The notes beneath the pieces were generated by a model that worked only from the letters and a program-made list of their open reading frames with translations, did no database searches and was not told the origin of the DNA. A DNA stretch of 64,000 bases, taken from Myxococcaceae bacterium. Lineage in GTDB: Bacteria; Myxococcota; Myxococcia; Myxococcales; Myxococcaceae. Positions within the stretch are counted from its first letter, which is position 1. Every line of letters begins with the position of its first letter. The DNA lies in the NCBI GenBank assembly GCA_019694575.1, contig JAIBBR010000012.1:1-64000 (forward strand), written 5' to 3'. A program made the position numbers and the translations under genes. Positions 17,248 to 25,036 of this stretch are shown one piece after another.

Positions 17248-17964
17248 ATGCACCCGTCGGCGACCCAAAGCCTTTTGTACCGGCGCCCCAGTCGGGCGAT
17301 GCCCTTCGTGTTGCTCTCAGTCGTAGCGCATGTGCTGTTGGCTGCCGTGGGCCTGGTGCTCAGCTGGGTGATGGAAAACCGGCGCATCGACTTAGACGCA
17401 CAGCCGATAAAGGCGTCGTTGGTGCGGCTGGGCAAAGAGCGCGACGAAAAGTTGTTGCCGCGCAAAGAAGAAGAGCCGCCGCCTGCGCCGAAGCCCGAAG
17501 AGAAGGTGGAGCTTCCGAACGTAACGCCTCCCAAGCCGGTGGCGACCGCGCCTTCAGCCAAGCCGCCAGAGCCGCGCAAGAGCTTGATGGCTGCCTTCAA
17601 CAAAACGGGCAAAGCGGGCAAGCCACAGGAGCTCGAAGGCAGGGCAGACGGCGATGTGCACGGCGATTCGGCGGTGCAAGAAGGCGAGCGTTACTTCGGG
17701 TTAATCAAAGCGCAAACTTCACGCTTCTATGATGTGTCCAACACCATTCCCGAGGCAGAACGACGCCTGTTGCGCGCCGACGTTTCGATTCAAATTGCCG
17801 CTGACGGCCAGTTGCTCAGAGCTGAGCTGGCCAAAAGCTCTGGTAATGAAGTTTTCGACACCGCGGTCGTGGGCGCAGTCAAAAGAGCGGCGCCCTTTTC
17901 ACCGCCTCCCGACGCGCTGAGAGAACAGGCTAAAAAGGGCTTCATTTTACGCTTCACTCCCTAA
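17248..17964 (+). CDS. TonB/TolA-family periplasm-spanning protein
   Basis: 238 residues. One N-terminal membrane helix (FVLLSVVAHVLLAAVGLVLSW, about residues 24-44) carries a His, as TonB and TolA do. A Pro/Lys/Glu-rich linker (KEEEPPPAPKPEEKVELPN) and a C-terminal TonB-like domain (DVSIQIAADGQLLRAELAKSSGNEVFDTAVVGAVKRAAPFSPPPD) follow. In this operon, between tolR and tolB, it most likely serves as TolA, linking the inner membrane motor to TolB. By sequence alone TonB is equally possible. It starts 10 bases after tolR. Confidence 0.87.
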   Translation: MHPSATQSLLYRRPSRAMPFVLLSVVAHVLLAAVGLVLSWVMENRRIDLDAQPIKASLVRLGKERDEKLLPRKEEEPPPAPKPEEKVELPNVTPPKPVATAPSAKPPEPRKSLMAAFNKTGKAGKPQELEGRADGDVHGDSAVQEGERYFGLIKAQTSRFYDVSNTIPEAERRLLRADVSIQIAADGQLLRAELAKSSGNEVFDTAVVGAVKRAAPFSPPPDALREQAKKGFILRFTP

Positions 17965-17975
17965 GAGGGCTTTTG

Positions 17976-19253
17976 ATGAAAACGTTGCTCGCTTTGGTTG
18001 TCGCTGTTCCCGCCGTTTGCTTTGCCCAGGCTCCGATTATCGAAATTTCAGGCGCCACTTTTCGCCCCATGCCGTTGGCGGTGGCTCGGCCGTTGACGCA
18101 AGACGAAGGCGCGAAAAAGCGCGCGGCCGAATTCGACGAAGCATTTTTCTTCGACATGTCGGCCTGTGGCTTGTTTCAAACATTGGACCGCAAGAGCTAT
18201 TTGGGCGACGCGAAAGAAGGCATTACCTCGGCGAGCACGAATTTCGGCAACTGGGGCAACATCGGTGCCGAAGCGCTGGTGAAAACGCAGCTCGCTTCAG
18301 AAGGTGACGTGCTCATCGCTGAACTGCGCCTGTTCAACGTGGCTTCGGGAAAAGAAGACCTCAAAACCAGCGGCCGCATTTCAGGCAAAGACACGCGCCG
18401 GCTCGCGCACCAACTGGCCAACGCGGTTTACAAGTACTTCACCAAAGAGACCGGCCCCTTCGAGACGAAAATCGCGTGGGCGCGCAAAACGCCGAACGGT
18501 AAAGATGTCTACGTTTCCGACTGGGACGGCCACAACCCCGTGGCAATTTCGACGGGCAACATCAACCTGTTGCCAGCGTTGAACCCCGACGGCGTGCAGG
18601 TGGCCTTCACTTCGTACAAGCGCGGCAAGCCCGACATTTACGTCAGCCGCGCGGGAGGCTCTCCCACGGTGCTGGTCGCCGCCGGCAGAATGGCCACCGG
18701 GTTGGCGTATTCTCCCGACGGCAAACGCATTGCCTACTCGCTGGCAGAGGGTGAAAGCGCGCAGATTTTTGTCGCCAACGCTGACGGCAGCGGCCCCAAG
18801 CAGCTCACCAGCACGCCCTACTTCATCAATTCGAGCCCGTCGTGGTCGCCAGACGGTAAGCGGCTGGCCTTCGTGTCGAACCGCGGTGGCTCACCCCAGG
18901 TGTACGTGATGAGCGCTGAAGGCGGCGAAGCAAAGCGGCTCACCTTTCAGGGTAACTACAACCAGACGCCCGAATGGTCACCGCGCGGAGACTTGATTGC
19001 CTTCACCGCCCGCGACGAGCGCAACGCGTTCGACTTGTTCACGGTGAATGTCGAGAGCGGCAAGGTGACGCGCCTTACCCAAGACAACGCAAACAACGAA
19101 GAGCCCAGCTTTTCACCCAACGGCCGGTTGATTCTCTTCACGTCTACGCGGGCGGGCGCACCGTCGCTCTACGTGATGACCTTCGACGGCAACAACCAGG
19201 TAGCGCTGCCGATGGAAAAAGGCAGCTACACCACGCCCGATTGGGGCCCGTAG
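17976..19253 (+). CDS. tolB: Tol-Pal system beta-propeller protein TolB
   Basis: 425 residues from ATG 17976. AAGAGGG lies just upstream, and TTG 17973 is an alternative. The signal peptide MKTLLALVVAVPAVCFAQA precedes an N-terminal TolB domain and a propeller of WD40-like/PD40 repeats (YSPDGKRIAYSLAEG, WSPDGKRLAFVSNRGG, WSPRGDLIAFTARDE, FSPNGRLILFTSTRAG). It is periplasmic, acting between TolA and Pal in outer membrane constriction at division. pal usually comes next but is absent here. The stop is 1 base from that of the convergent lipoprotein gene. Confidence 0.94.
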   Translation: MKTLLALVVAVPAVCFAQAPIIEISGATFRPMPLAVARPLTQDEGAKKRAAEFDEAFFFDMSACGLFQTLDRKSYLGDAKEGITSASTNFGNWGNIGAEALVKTQLASEGDVLIAELRLFNVASGKEDLKTSGRISGKDTRRLAHQLANAVYKYFTKETGPFETKIAWARKTPNGKDVYVSDWDGHNPVAISTGNINLLPALNPDGVQVAFTSYKRGKPDIYVSRAGGSPTVLVAAGRMATGLAYSPDGKRIAYSLAEGESAQIFVANADGSGPKQLTSTPYFINSSPSWSPDGKRLAFVSNRGGSPQVYVMSAEGGEAKRLTFQGNYNQTPEWSPRGDLIAFTARDERNAFDLFTVNVESGKVTRLTQDNANNEEPSFSPNGRLILFTSTRAGAPSLYVMTFDGNNQVALPMEKGSYTTPDWGP

Positions 19254-19254
19254 C

Positions 19255-19929
19255 TTACTGCGCGGGTAAGAGCGCGAGCCGCACCGGAGCGTCATTGAGC
19301 AAACGCACTTCTTCGGGAGCACGTTTCGATTTCGGTTTGGGCTCGTCTTCCGGACGCAGGTCGAGCCGCTTCACCACCGCTTTGGGGTATGTCTCGAACG
19401 CGCTGACCCGGTCTTGCTGCGCGCTGCCATAGTAAAAGCCTGCCACCAGCGACAAAATCGTACCGGTGAGCACCACGCTGCCACCAGCGATGAACACCGG
19501 CATGCCGGCGCCATCGAAGAAAGAGCCGTTTTCTGGCCGAAACGCCAACGGCGCCACCATCAAACCCGCCCCCACCACCATCGCGCCCAGGCTCGTCCAG
19601 TTCCAAACCTTGCCGGTCGATACCTTGTCTTCATACGAAACGATGTAGTTCGCCGTCGCTGAACCTGGTTCGACCGCAGGCAGCAAATCACGTGGATCTT
19701 CGACGCGCGTGCCATCACCCAGCATGATGTGGTTGATGTGCTGCCCCACCACGACGCCGTTTTTCAGATATGTCGTCTGCATGCCGCTTTCGGGCAACAG
19801 GTCTTTCGCCGCCGCGACACGCTCTTCAATCGGCGCATCTTTGCTGGGCACCGCGCGAAGGGTGACGCGGTTGTAGCCGCAGGCCTGAGACATCAACGCA
19901 ATAACCAATAAACACCACCGCTTTGCCAT
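19255..19929 (-). CDS. Putative lipoprotein with two membrane segments
   Basis: Start taken at ATG 19929 (MAKRWCLLVIALMSQACGYN), 224 residues. An upstream ATG at 19950 adds seven residues. The signal-like N-terminus ends at Cys17 in a loose lipobox (MSQAC). Residues ~120-175 hold two hydrophobic stretches (SLGAMVVGAGLMVAPLAF and FIAGGSVVLTGTILSLVAGFYYG), which suggest a hairpin in a membrane. The C-terminus is basic. I recognise no family. It converges on tolB. Confidence 0.72.
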   Translation of the reverse strand: MAKRWCLLVIALMSQACGYNRVTLRAVPSKDAPIEERVAAAKDLLPESGMQTTYLKNGVVVGQHINHIMLGDGTRVEDPRDLLPAVEPGSATANYIVSYEDKVSTGKVWNWTSLGAMVVGAGLMVAPLAFRPENGSFFDGAGMPVFIAGGSVVLTGTILSLVAGFYYGSAQQDRVSAFETYPKAVVKRLDLRPEDEPKPKSKRAPEEVRLLNDAPVRLALLPAQ

Positions 19930-19993
19930 CGTTCTGCTCCATCGATTCATGAGGTTTCGATGGCAAGACGCAAAGCTTTCGTGGCTGTTGCAA

Positions 19994-21067
19994 CTATTCG
20001 CGCATCAGCGCAGCGCCCCAATGAAACCCGGCGCCCAAGCCGACGAAGCACACCAAGTCTCCCTGCTTGATGCGGCCACTGGTGCGGCACTCGTCATACG
20101 CAATGGGAATGGTGGCGGCCGTGGTGTTCCCGTAGCGCTGAATGTTGTTGTACATGCGCGAGTCGGGCAGCTTGAGCTGCTTCTGCACGCCTTCGCTGAT
20201 GCGCAAGTTGGCCTGGTGGGGAATGACCAGGTTGATGTCATCGAGCGTGTGGCCGGTCTTCTGGCAAACCTCCATCACCGCTTCGGGCATTTTGGTGACC
20301 GCCATTTTGAACACGGTGCGGCCGTCCATCACTGGCACGAAGCGGCCTTCTTTGACATGCGCTTCGCTGAAATACGGGCGGTACTTGAAGCCTGCTGACG
20401 GTACGTAAAGGCTTTCGACGTTGTTGCCGTCAGAGTGCAGCGAGAAACCCAGCAGCCCGCGCTTGCCATCTTCAGAGGGGCCCATCACCACCGCGCCGGC
20501 GGCGTCGCCGAAGAGCACCAGCAGGTGGCGAAACTTCGAGTTCCAGTCTTTCTCTTCTTGGCTGATGGGCTCGTTTGACTCTCCCATCACAACGTCCCAA
20601 CCTTTTTTCGAAAAGGGCATGAAACCCGAATGAATTTCACAGCCCACAAAGAGCAGTTTCTTCGCCGCGCCTGAACGAATGAGCGCGTCGCACACTTGCA
20701 GGCCGTAAATGAAACCCGAGCATTGCTGGCGAATGTCGAGCGCGGGAATGTTGCTCAAACCCAACTTGGCCTGAATCAAGCTGCCGACGCCGGGAAAGTA
20801 GTAGTCGGGCGTCATCGTGGCGACGACGATGTAGTCAATGTCTTTCGCGTCGACCTGGGCGTTCTCGAGCGCCTTCTTGGCTGCGCCGAGGCCCAAGTCT
20901 GAGGTGCCGGTGCCTTCGCGCACGAAGTAACGCTCTTCGATACCCGAGCGCTCTTTTATCCACTCGTCGGTCGTGTCACAGACCTTCGAGAGGACCTCGT
21001 TTTTGACCTTGTGCTCACCGACGACGAAGCCCGAACCCAAGATACGTGAATGCGCAATGGCGGACAT
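19994..21067 (-). CDS. 3-oxoacyl-ACP synthase III-like (KAS III/FabH family) enzyme
   Basis: 357 residues, slightly longer than typical FabH. The catalytic Cys116 sits in DIRQQCSGFIYGLQ. The His and Asn of the triad appear in VIPHQANLRI and RYGNTTAATIPIA, and the C-terminal glycine loop is GDLVCFVGLGAGFHWGAAL. Such enzymes start fatty acid or polyketide chains by condensing acyl-CoA with malonyl-ACP. An insertion near residues 150-175 (KKGWDVVMGESNEPISQEEKDW) sets it apart from housekeeping FabH, so a specialised starter role is possible. GAGGAG precedes the ATG by nine bases. No other fab genes are nearby. Confidence 0.88.
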   Translation of the reverse strand: MSAIAHSRILGSGFVVGEHKVKNEVLSKVCDTTDEWIKERSGIEERYFVREGTGTSDLGLGAAKKALENAQVDAKDIDYIVVATMTPDYYFPGVGSLIQAKLGLSNIPALDIRQQCSGFIYGLQVCDALIRSGAAKKLLFVGCEIHSGFMPFSKKGWDVVMGESNEPISQEEKDWNSKFRHLLVLFGDAAGAVVMGPSEDGKRGLLGFSLHSDGNNVESLYVPSAGFKYRPYFSEAHVKEGRFVPVMDGRTVFKMAVTKMPEAVMEVCQKTGHTLDDINLVIPHQANLRISEGVQKQLKLPDSRMYNNIQRYGNTTAATIPIAYDECRTSGRIKQGDLVCFVGLGAGFHWGAALMRE

Positions 21068-21192
21068 GCGTGACAGCTCCTCTGGGCAGCAATGAGAGGT
21101 CTGCCTTTAACGACACGCCCCTTTGACTGGCAAGGGCCGATTACCTCGAATTTCGACATGTCGCGTCACGACTTGAGTAACTTTGTCGCCAC

Positions 21193-22371
21193 ATGTCTGA
21201 CTTTTTGTTGAGCCCAGAAATCACCTTCTTGAACCACGGTAGCTATGGCGCCTGCCCCCGCTTGGTGATTGAAACGCAGCGCGCGTTTCAAGATGAGCTC
21301 GAGAGCAACCCCATCGATTTTTTCAACCGCAAGCTCGAAACGCTGCTCGATGCGGCGCGGGTAAAACTGTCGGCCTTCGTCGGCTGTGCTCCGCAAGACA
21401 TGGTCTTCGTGCCCAACGCCACCACCGCGGTGAACACGGTGGTCGCCCAGTGGAAGCTCACCGCCGGCGACGAAGTGCTCGTCACCCAGCACGCTTACAA
21501 TGCCTGCACCAACGCAGTGCGTGCCGTGTGTGAACGTTCAGGCGCGACGATGGTGCTCGCCACTCCACCCTTCCCCGTCACCAGCCCGCAGCGCGTGGTC
21601 GACGTGGTGTTGGCAGCCGTGACTTCGCACACCCGCTACGCGATGCTTGATCACGTCACCAGCCCGACCGGGCTCGTCTTTCCGGTGGAGCGGTTGATAC
21701 CCGCGCTGCGTGAACGCGGCGTTGAATGCTTAATCGACGGCGCGCACGTGCCGGGCATGTTGCCGCTCGACATCAACAAGCTGGGCGCGGCCTGGTACAC
21801 CGGCAACTTGCACAAGTGGCTGTGCACGCCCAAAGGCTCTGCCTTTTTACACGTGCGTCATGACATGCAGCGCACGTTTCGACCGCTGATTGTGGGTCAT
21901 GCGGCCAATTCGTCACGCACCGACAAAAGCCGCTTTCAGTTGGACTTCGACATCATTCCCACTGACGACCCGACACCGTTTCTGTGCATTCCCCGCGCGA
22001 TAGAAGTGATGGCCGCGCTGCACCCTGACGGCTGGCCAGGGGTGATGGCCGCTAACCACGCACTCGCATTGCAGGGCCGTGACGTGCTGTTGAAAGCGCT
22101 CGGCTTCATGGCTCCGGCCCCCGACGACATGCTGGGCGCTCTGGCGGCGATTCCCCTGCCGGACACGCACCAACCCCGCGGCGCCGAAGAAGAGCCCTTA
22201 CGCGAACGGCTCTTTCGCGAGCACCGCATCGAAGTGCCCATTTTTTCGTGGCCCAACCCCAGAGGCCGGGTGCTGCGCATTTCAGCCCAGCGCTACAACC
22301 GCCTCGAGCAATACGAGAAATTGGCCAAGGTGTTGCCAGCGATGCTCGACGAACGCGCACACGTGAATTGA
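21193..22371 (+). CDS. Class V aminotransferase-fold PLP enzyme (isopenicillin N epimerase-like)
   Basis: 392 residues of the fold-type I aminotransferase class V group. The N-terminus FLNHGSYGACPRLVIETQ and the segment FVPNATTAVNTVV match isopenicillin N epimerase/cysteine desulfurase-like proteins. The PLP-binding Asp and His are in LIDGAHVPGMLPLD, and the Schiff-base Lys is in YTGNLHKWLCTPKGSAFL. The substrate is unknown; candidates are amino acid epimerisation or C-S cleavage. It is divergent from the KAS III gene and 20 bases before an MFS transporter on the same strand, so a small two-gene operon is likely. Confidence 0.88.
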   Translation: MSDFLLSPEITFLNHGSYGACPRLVIETQRAFQDELESNPIDFFNRKLETLLDAARVKLSAFVGCAPQDMVFVPNATTAVNTVVAQWKLTAGDEVLVTQHAYNACTNAVRAVCERSGATMVLATPPFPVTSPQRVVDVVLAAVTSHTRYAMLDHVTSPTGLVFPVERLIPALRERGVECLIDGAHVPGMLPLDINKLGAAWYTGNLHKWLCTPKGSAFLHVRHDMQRTFRPLIVGHAANSSRTDKSRFQLDFDIIPTDDPTPFLCIPRAIEVMAALHPDGWPGVMAANHALALQGRDVLLKALGFMAPAPDDMLGALAAIPLPDTHQPRGAEEEPLRERLFREHRIEVPIFSWPNPRGRVLRISAQRYNRLEQYEKLAKVLPAMLDERAHVN

Positions 22372-22391
22372 CCGCGCCTTTCGTTTCTTAG

Positions 22392-23675
22392 GTGACGGTG
22401 CGCAGTGGCCGCTCTACGGTGGCGGCTCTCGTGAGCACTGCTCCTACGCGACGACAGGCCTATTTCGGGTTGGGCGTTCTCTCGGTCATCAACCTGCTCA
22501 ACTATTTAGACCGCTACATTTTGCCGAGCGTAATGACGCGGGTGCAGCACGCGTTTCAGCTCACCAACGCACAAGGCGGCTTGCTCGCCACCACGTTCAT
22601 GGCGGTCTACATGGTTGCGTCGCCCGTAGGCGGTTACCTGGGCGACCGCATGCCCCGCCGCTTTCTCATTGCCGGCGCAGTGGCCATTTGGAGCTTGGCC
22701 ACCATTGGCTCGGGCCTCGCCGCGAGCTTCGCCATGCTCTTGGTGGCACGCGCGATGACCGGCGTGGGCGAAGCCGGTTACGGCACAGTGGCGCCTCCGC
22801 TGATTTCAGACCTCTTCAAGAAAGAGCACCGCTCGCGCATGCTGGCGTACTTTTACACCGCGATGCCGTTGGGCGCGGCGCTCGGCTTCACGCTGGGGGG
22901 CGAAATCGGCGAGCGGCACTCGTGGCAAATGGCGTTCTATGTGGGAGGCGCTCCCGGGTTGTTGTTGGCCGTGGCTGCGCTCTTCTTGCCCGAGCCCAAA
23001 CGGGGCGCGATGGACGAGGGGCCCCCCACGCCACAGCCCGCTTTCGCCGCCGGCTTCAAAGCGCTCATCACCAACCCACCTTTTCTCGTCGCCACGGCCG
23101 GCCTCACCTTGATGACGTTTTCCATCGGTGGCCTGTCGATGTGGATGCCCAAGTTCCTCGAAATAGAACGCGGCTTCGCCTCTTCTGAAGCAGGTCATTT
23201 TCTCGGCGTCACCACGGTCATCGGCGGCTTGGTGGGCACGTTGGTAGGCGGCCGGCTGGGCGACCTGCTCGAGCGCCGCAAGGTGGGCGGCTCGGTGATG
23301 ATGTCGGGCGCGGGCTTGCTGCTCGCCGCACCGATGATGGTGGGCGCCGCGCTGGCCACTTCACGCCCGATGCTCTGGGCCTGTCTGCTCGGCGCTCAGT
23401 TTTTTATTTTCTTAAATAACGGCCCGCTCAACGCGACCATCGTCAACCACGTGCCCACGTCGATGCGTGCGTTCGCTTTCGGGGTGAATGTGTTTACCAT
23501 TCACGCGCTGGGCGACGCCGCGTCACCCACGGTGATTGGGCTCATCAGCGACAAGTCGAGCCTGGCCACGGCAATTTTGCTCAACGCGGTGCCAGTGGCG
23601 CTGGGAGGTTTCGTGTTGCTCGCCGGCTTGCGCTTCTTCACCCACACAGCCGCGCCGACGCCCGCCAAAACTTAA
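22392..23675 (+). CDS. MFS transporter (Spinster-like)
   Basis: 427 residues from GTG 22392; GTG 22431 is an alternative. Twelve hydrophobic segments are apparent. The MFS loop 2-3 motif is seen as GGYLGDRMPRRFLIAG, and again in the second half as VGGRLGDLLERRKVGG. The N-terminal LSVINLLNYLDRYILPSVM is typical of the Spinster/organic anion-like MFS group, where Asp/Arg in helix 1 matter for transport. Substrate unknown. Its stop overlaps the stop of the convergent acyltransferase gene by four bases. Confidence 0.88.
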   Translation: MTVRSGRSTVAALVSTAPTRRQAYFGLGVLSVINLLNYLDRYILPSVMTRVQHAFQLTNAQGGLLATTFMAVYMVASPVGGYLGDRMPRRFLIAGAVAIWSLATIGSGLAASFAMLLVARAMTGVGEAGYGTVAPPLISDLFKKEHRSRMLAYFYTAMPLGAALGFTLGGEIGERHSWQMAFYVGGAPGLLLAVAALFLPEPKRGAMDEGPPTPQPAFAAGFKALITNPPFLVATAGLTLMTFSIGGLSMWMPKFLEIERGFASSEAGHFLGVTTVIGGLVGTLVGGRLGDLLERRKVGGSVMMSGAGLLLAAPMMVGAALATSRPMLWACLLGAQFFIFLNNGPLNATIVNHVPTSMRAFAFGVNVFTIHALGDAASPTVIGLISDKSSLATAILLNAVPVALGGFVLLAGLRFFTHTAAPTPAKT

Positions 23676-25012
23676 GCAGAGAAAGACGATTCGTCGTTGA
23701 CCGAAATCACCCGCGGCTTCAGCTTGGTCGCCACTTGCTCGATTTCGTTAGACAAGCGCTCGCCTTCGACCAAAAGCATGGCCTTCAACTTGCTTCGGTT
23801 ACCGAGCGTGAAAAAGGTCATCGCGTCACGCAACGCGCTGCGCCGACGCTCGAAGAAATAACGGCAGAAAAGCGCCAGCGGCAACGCGCCGAGGAGCGAC
23901 AGCGTCAACCCCCACGGCCCCCACGCGCGCCACGCCCAGTACGACAGCAGCGTTTGCCACAGGGGCGTCAACACCAAAGCAGAGACGAATTTGAAAGTGC
24001 CCACCCGGTCAGCCGGCAGCGGCACCACCCGGCTGGCGATGCGGGCCACCATGAAGGGTATGAAAAAAAGCACGCAGCCAATGGCAAAAAGGGGAAAGCC
24101 GAAAATGAGCGCGGCCACATTGCGCAGCGCAAAGGTGGCGACTTCACCGCGCCGGTATTGCAGACCCAAGTCGGCGGCGTCGGCCTTCACCACTTCGAGC
24201 CGGGCTCGAAAGCTCATTAAATTTTCACGCAGCGCTTCGAAGGCCACCGGTTGCTCGGCGCGAAAAAGCTGAATGCCGCGGGCGAAACGGCGCAGGCGCT
24301 CGGGGTCTTTGGTCTTCTCGCCCAAGCGCAGCGAATACAATTCTTCGGCGGTTTGAATCAGCGGCAGGTCGGCCCATTCTTCTAAATTCAGCGTCACTGA
24401 TTTGATGCCTTCTTCGACGCGGTCGGTGAGTTGCCGCACCCATTCTTTCTCGTCATCGGGCGAAAGCTCACCCACCGGCTCGACAACAATGGGTTGCCCC
24501 ATTTCAACATGCACCCGGCTGCGAAAGCGGTGCTTCTGCTCGTACGTCATGCCCACCGGCACGATGCGCAGCGTGGTGTTTTGCCGCGCGGCTTTGAAAG
24601 CAATGCGTGCACAGCCCGTCTTCACTTCGGCCAGCTCGGGGTCTGAATGAGACTTTCCTTCGGGAAAAATCGTAATCGCCCGGGCGTCGACGAGCGCGCT
24701 CGCCGCGGTGTCGAGCGTGGCTGAGTTCTTGTCCATCTGGGTGGGGTGGTCTTGCTTGCGGTACACCGGCAGCGCTTCCAAGCCCCGTAACAGCCAGCCC
24801 AACACCGGCACATGAAACAGCGGCTCGCGGGCGAGAAACGTCACCTTGCGCGGCGTCACGGCGAAAATCATCGCCGGGTCAATCATGCTGTTGGGGTGGT
24901 TGCCGACGAACATCACCGGGCCTGTCAACGCTTGCGGCAGCGCGACGAGCTGCACGCGGTAAAACATGCCCAACGCCCGCCCAATCACCATTTTGACGAA
25001 TCGGTAGAACAC
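23672..25012 (-). CDS. PlsC-type glycerolipid acyltransferase
   Basis: 446 residues. The N-terminal ~220 residues are a PlsC/LPLAT acyltransferase domain with GNHPNSMIDPAMI (His and Asp five residues apart, against four in the classic NHX4D) and FPEGKSHSDPELAEVKTGCARIA as the glycerol-phosphate-binding block. The HPNxxxDP form is known in a eukaryote-like acyltransferase branch. The C-terminal half has two membrane helices (VAALIFGFPLFAIGCVLFFIPFMVA and WGLTLSLLGALPLALFCRYFF) and a soluble tail. It probably acylates lysophosphatidate or glycerol-3-phosphate in the inner membrane. The tail's role is unknown. Confidence 0.88.
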   Translation of the reverse strand: MFYRFVKMVIGRALGMFYRVQLVALPQALTGPVMFVGNHPNSMIDPAMIFAVTPRKVTFLAREPLFHVPVLGWLLRGLEALPVYRKQDHPTQMDKNSATLDTAASALVDARAITIFPEGKSHSDPELAEVKTGCARIAFKAARQNTTLRIVPVGMTYEQKHRFRSRVHVEMGQPIVVEPVGELSPDDEKEWVRQLTDRVEEGIKSVTLNLEEWADLPLIQTAEELYSLRLGEKTKDPERLRRFARGIQLFRAEQPVAFEALRENLMSFRARLEVVKADAADLGLQYRRGEVATFALRNVAALIFGFPLFAIGCVLFFIPFMVARIASRVVPLPADRVGTFKFVSALVLTPLWQTLLSYWAWRAWGPWGLTLSLLGALPLALFCRYFFERRRSALRDAMTFFTLGNRSKLKAMLLVEGERLSNEIEQVATKLKPRVISVNDESSFSA

Positions 25013-25036
25013 GGCCCAGCAGGTTACAGAAAACCG

